DNA from: an uncultured Blautia sp.
Lineage (GTDB): Bacteria; Bacillota; Clostridia; Lachnospirales; Lachnospiraceae
Assembly: GCA_900549015.1 (NCBI GenBank)
Contig: URMH01000075.1
Span: 1 to 5,426 of the forward strand
Reading direction: 5' to 3'
DNA: 5,426 bases
In this document: in pieces, positions 5,155-5,426 of the stretch
Position numbering within the stretch: the first letter of the stretch is position 1
How the letters are laid out: each line of letters starts with the position of its first letter
Position numbers and translations under genes: made by a program
Notes under the pieces: model-generated
What the model was told of the DNA's origin: nothing
Database searches by the model: none
Seen by the model: the letters and a program-made list of their open reading frames with translations, nothing else

Positions 5155-5426
5155 ATGAAAGAAAAAGTTATTTTAGCATACTCTGGCGGTCTTGATACCA
5201 CAGCATTGATCCCGTGGTTAAAAGAAAATTTTGATTATGAAGTTATCTGCTGCTGCATTGACTGCGGACAGGGAAATGAACTGGACGGACTGGAAGAAAG
5301 AGCAAAACTTTCCGGAGCTTCCAAATTATACATCGAAAACATCATCGACGAATTCTGCGACGACTACATTGTTCCATGCGTACAGGCAGGCGCAGTATAC
5401 GAACACAAATACCTTCTCGGAACTTC
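5155..5426 (+). CDS. argG: Argininosuccinate synthase, N-terminal part (runs off right edge)
   Basis: ArgG condenses citrulline and aspartate with ATP to form argininosuccinate, the step before argH, in the cytoplasm. Ninety codons are visible out of about 400 expected; the frame is open to the window end. The N-terminal ATP-pyrophosphatase loop AYSGGLDTT (8-16) is clear; most family members have Ser where Thr16 stands. GQGNELDGLEERA (38-50) and GAVYEHKYLLGTS (79-91) match the conserved nucleotide and citrulline-binding segments; the latter is more often YEGxYLLGTS. Six cysteines fall in the first 75 residues, including CCC at 32-34 and Cys37. The ATG has a perfect AGGAGG (5141-5146) 8 nt upstream. 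The gene is divergent from argC and shares its promoter design. argH may follow outside the window. Confidence 0.96.
   Translation, partial: MKEKVILAYSGGLDTTALIPWLKENFDYEVICCCIDCGQGNELDGLEERAKLSGASKLYIENIIDEFCDDYIVPCVQAGAVYEHKYLLGT

Overview
The window carries most of an arginine biosynthesis locus from a low-to-moderate GC Firmicute. Protein character (ArgJ, ArgC, FeoA-like), strong AGGAGG ribosome binding sites and AT-rich intergenic DNA suggest a Clostridia member, probably Lachnospiraceae; the family-level placement is inference from style, with no search run.

Layout: (1) 1-203, minus strand, the N-terminal 67 codons of a FeoA-like ferrous iron uptake protein, running off the left edge. 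(2) 204-481, a gene-free gap holding a feoA leader, two overlapping perfect palindromes that look like a metal-regulator operator, a dense array of TTTGAAGT/ACTTCAAA octamers partly in 11-bp register, and the rho-independent terminator of the arg operon. (3) 482-4844, minus strand, a tight four-gene operon argC-argJ-argB-argD (transcribed right to left) with gaps of 12-15 nt or a short overlap. (4) 4845-5154, a divergent AT-rich regulatory gap with one promoter in each direction, both overlapped by ArgR-type ARG boxes. (5) 5155-5426, plus strand, the first 90 codons of argG, running off the right edge.

How it works together: ArgJ transfers acetyl from N-acetylornithine to glutamate, ArgB phosphorylates N-acetylglutamate, ArgC reduces the acyl phosphate to the semialdehyde, and ArgD transaminates this to N-acetylornithine, which ArgJ recycles. 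The set gives ornithine by the acetyl-recycling route. ArgG then joins citrulline and aspartate. The ornithine carbamoyltransferase (argF) and argH genes are not in view; argF is not directly behind argD because a terminator follows it. ArgB has the long N-terminal helix of arginine-inhibited kinases, so control looks twofold: feedback on ArgB and ArgR-type repression at both divergent promoters.

No novel enzyme system was found in the coding DNA. The parts most worth a second look are regulatory: the octamer array and double palindrome upstream of feoA, and the mirrored ARG-box architecture of the argC and argG promoters.
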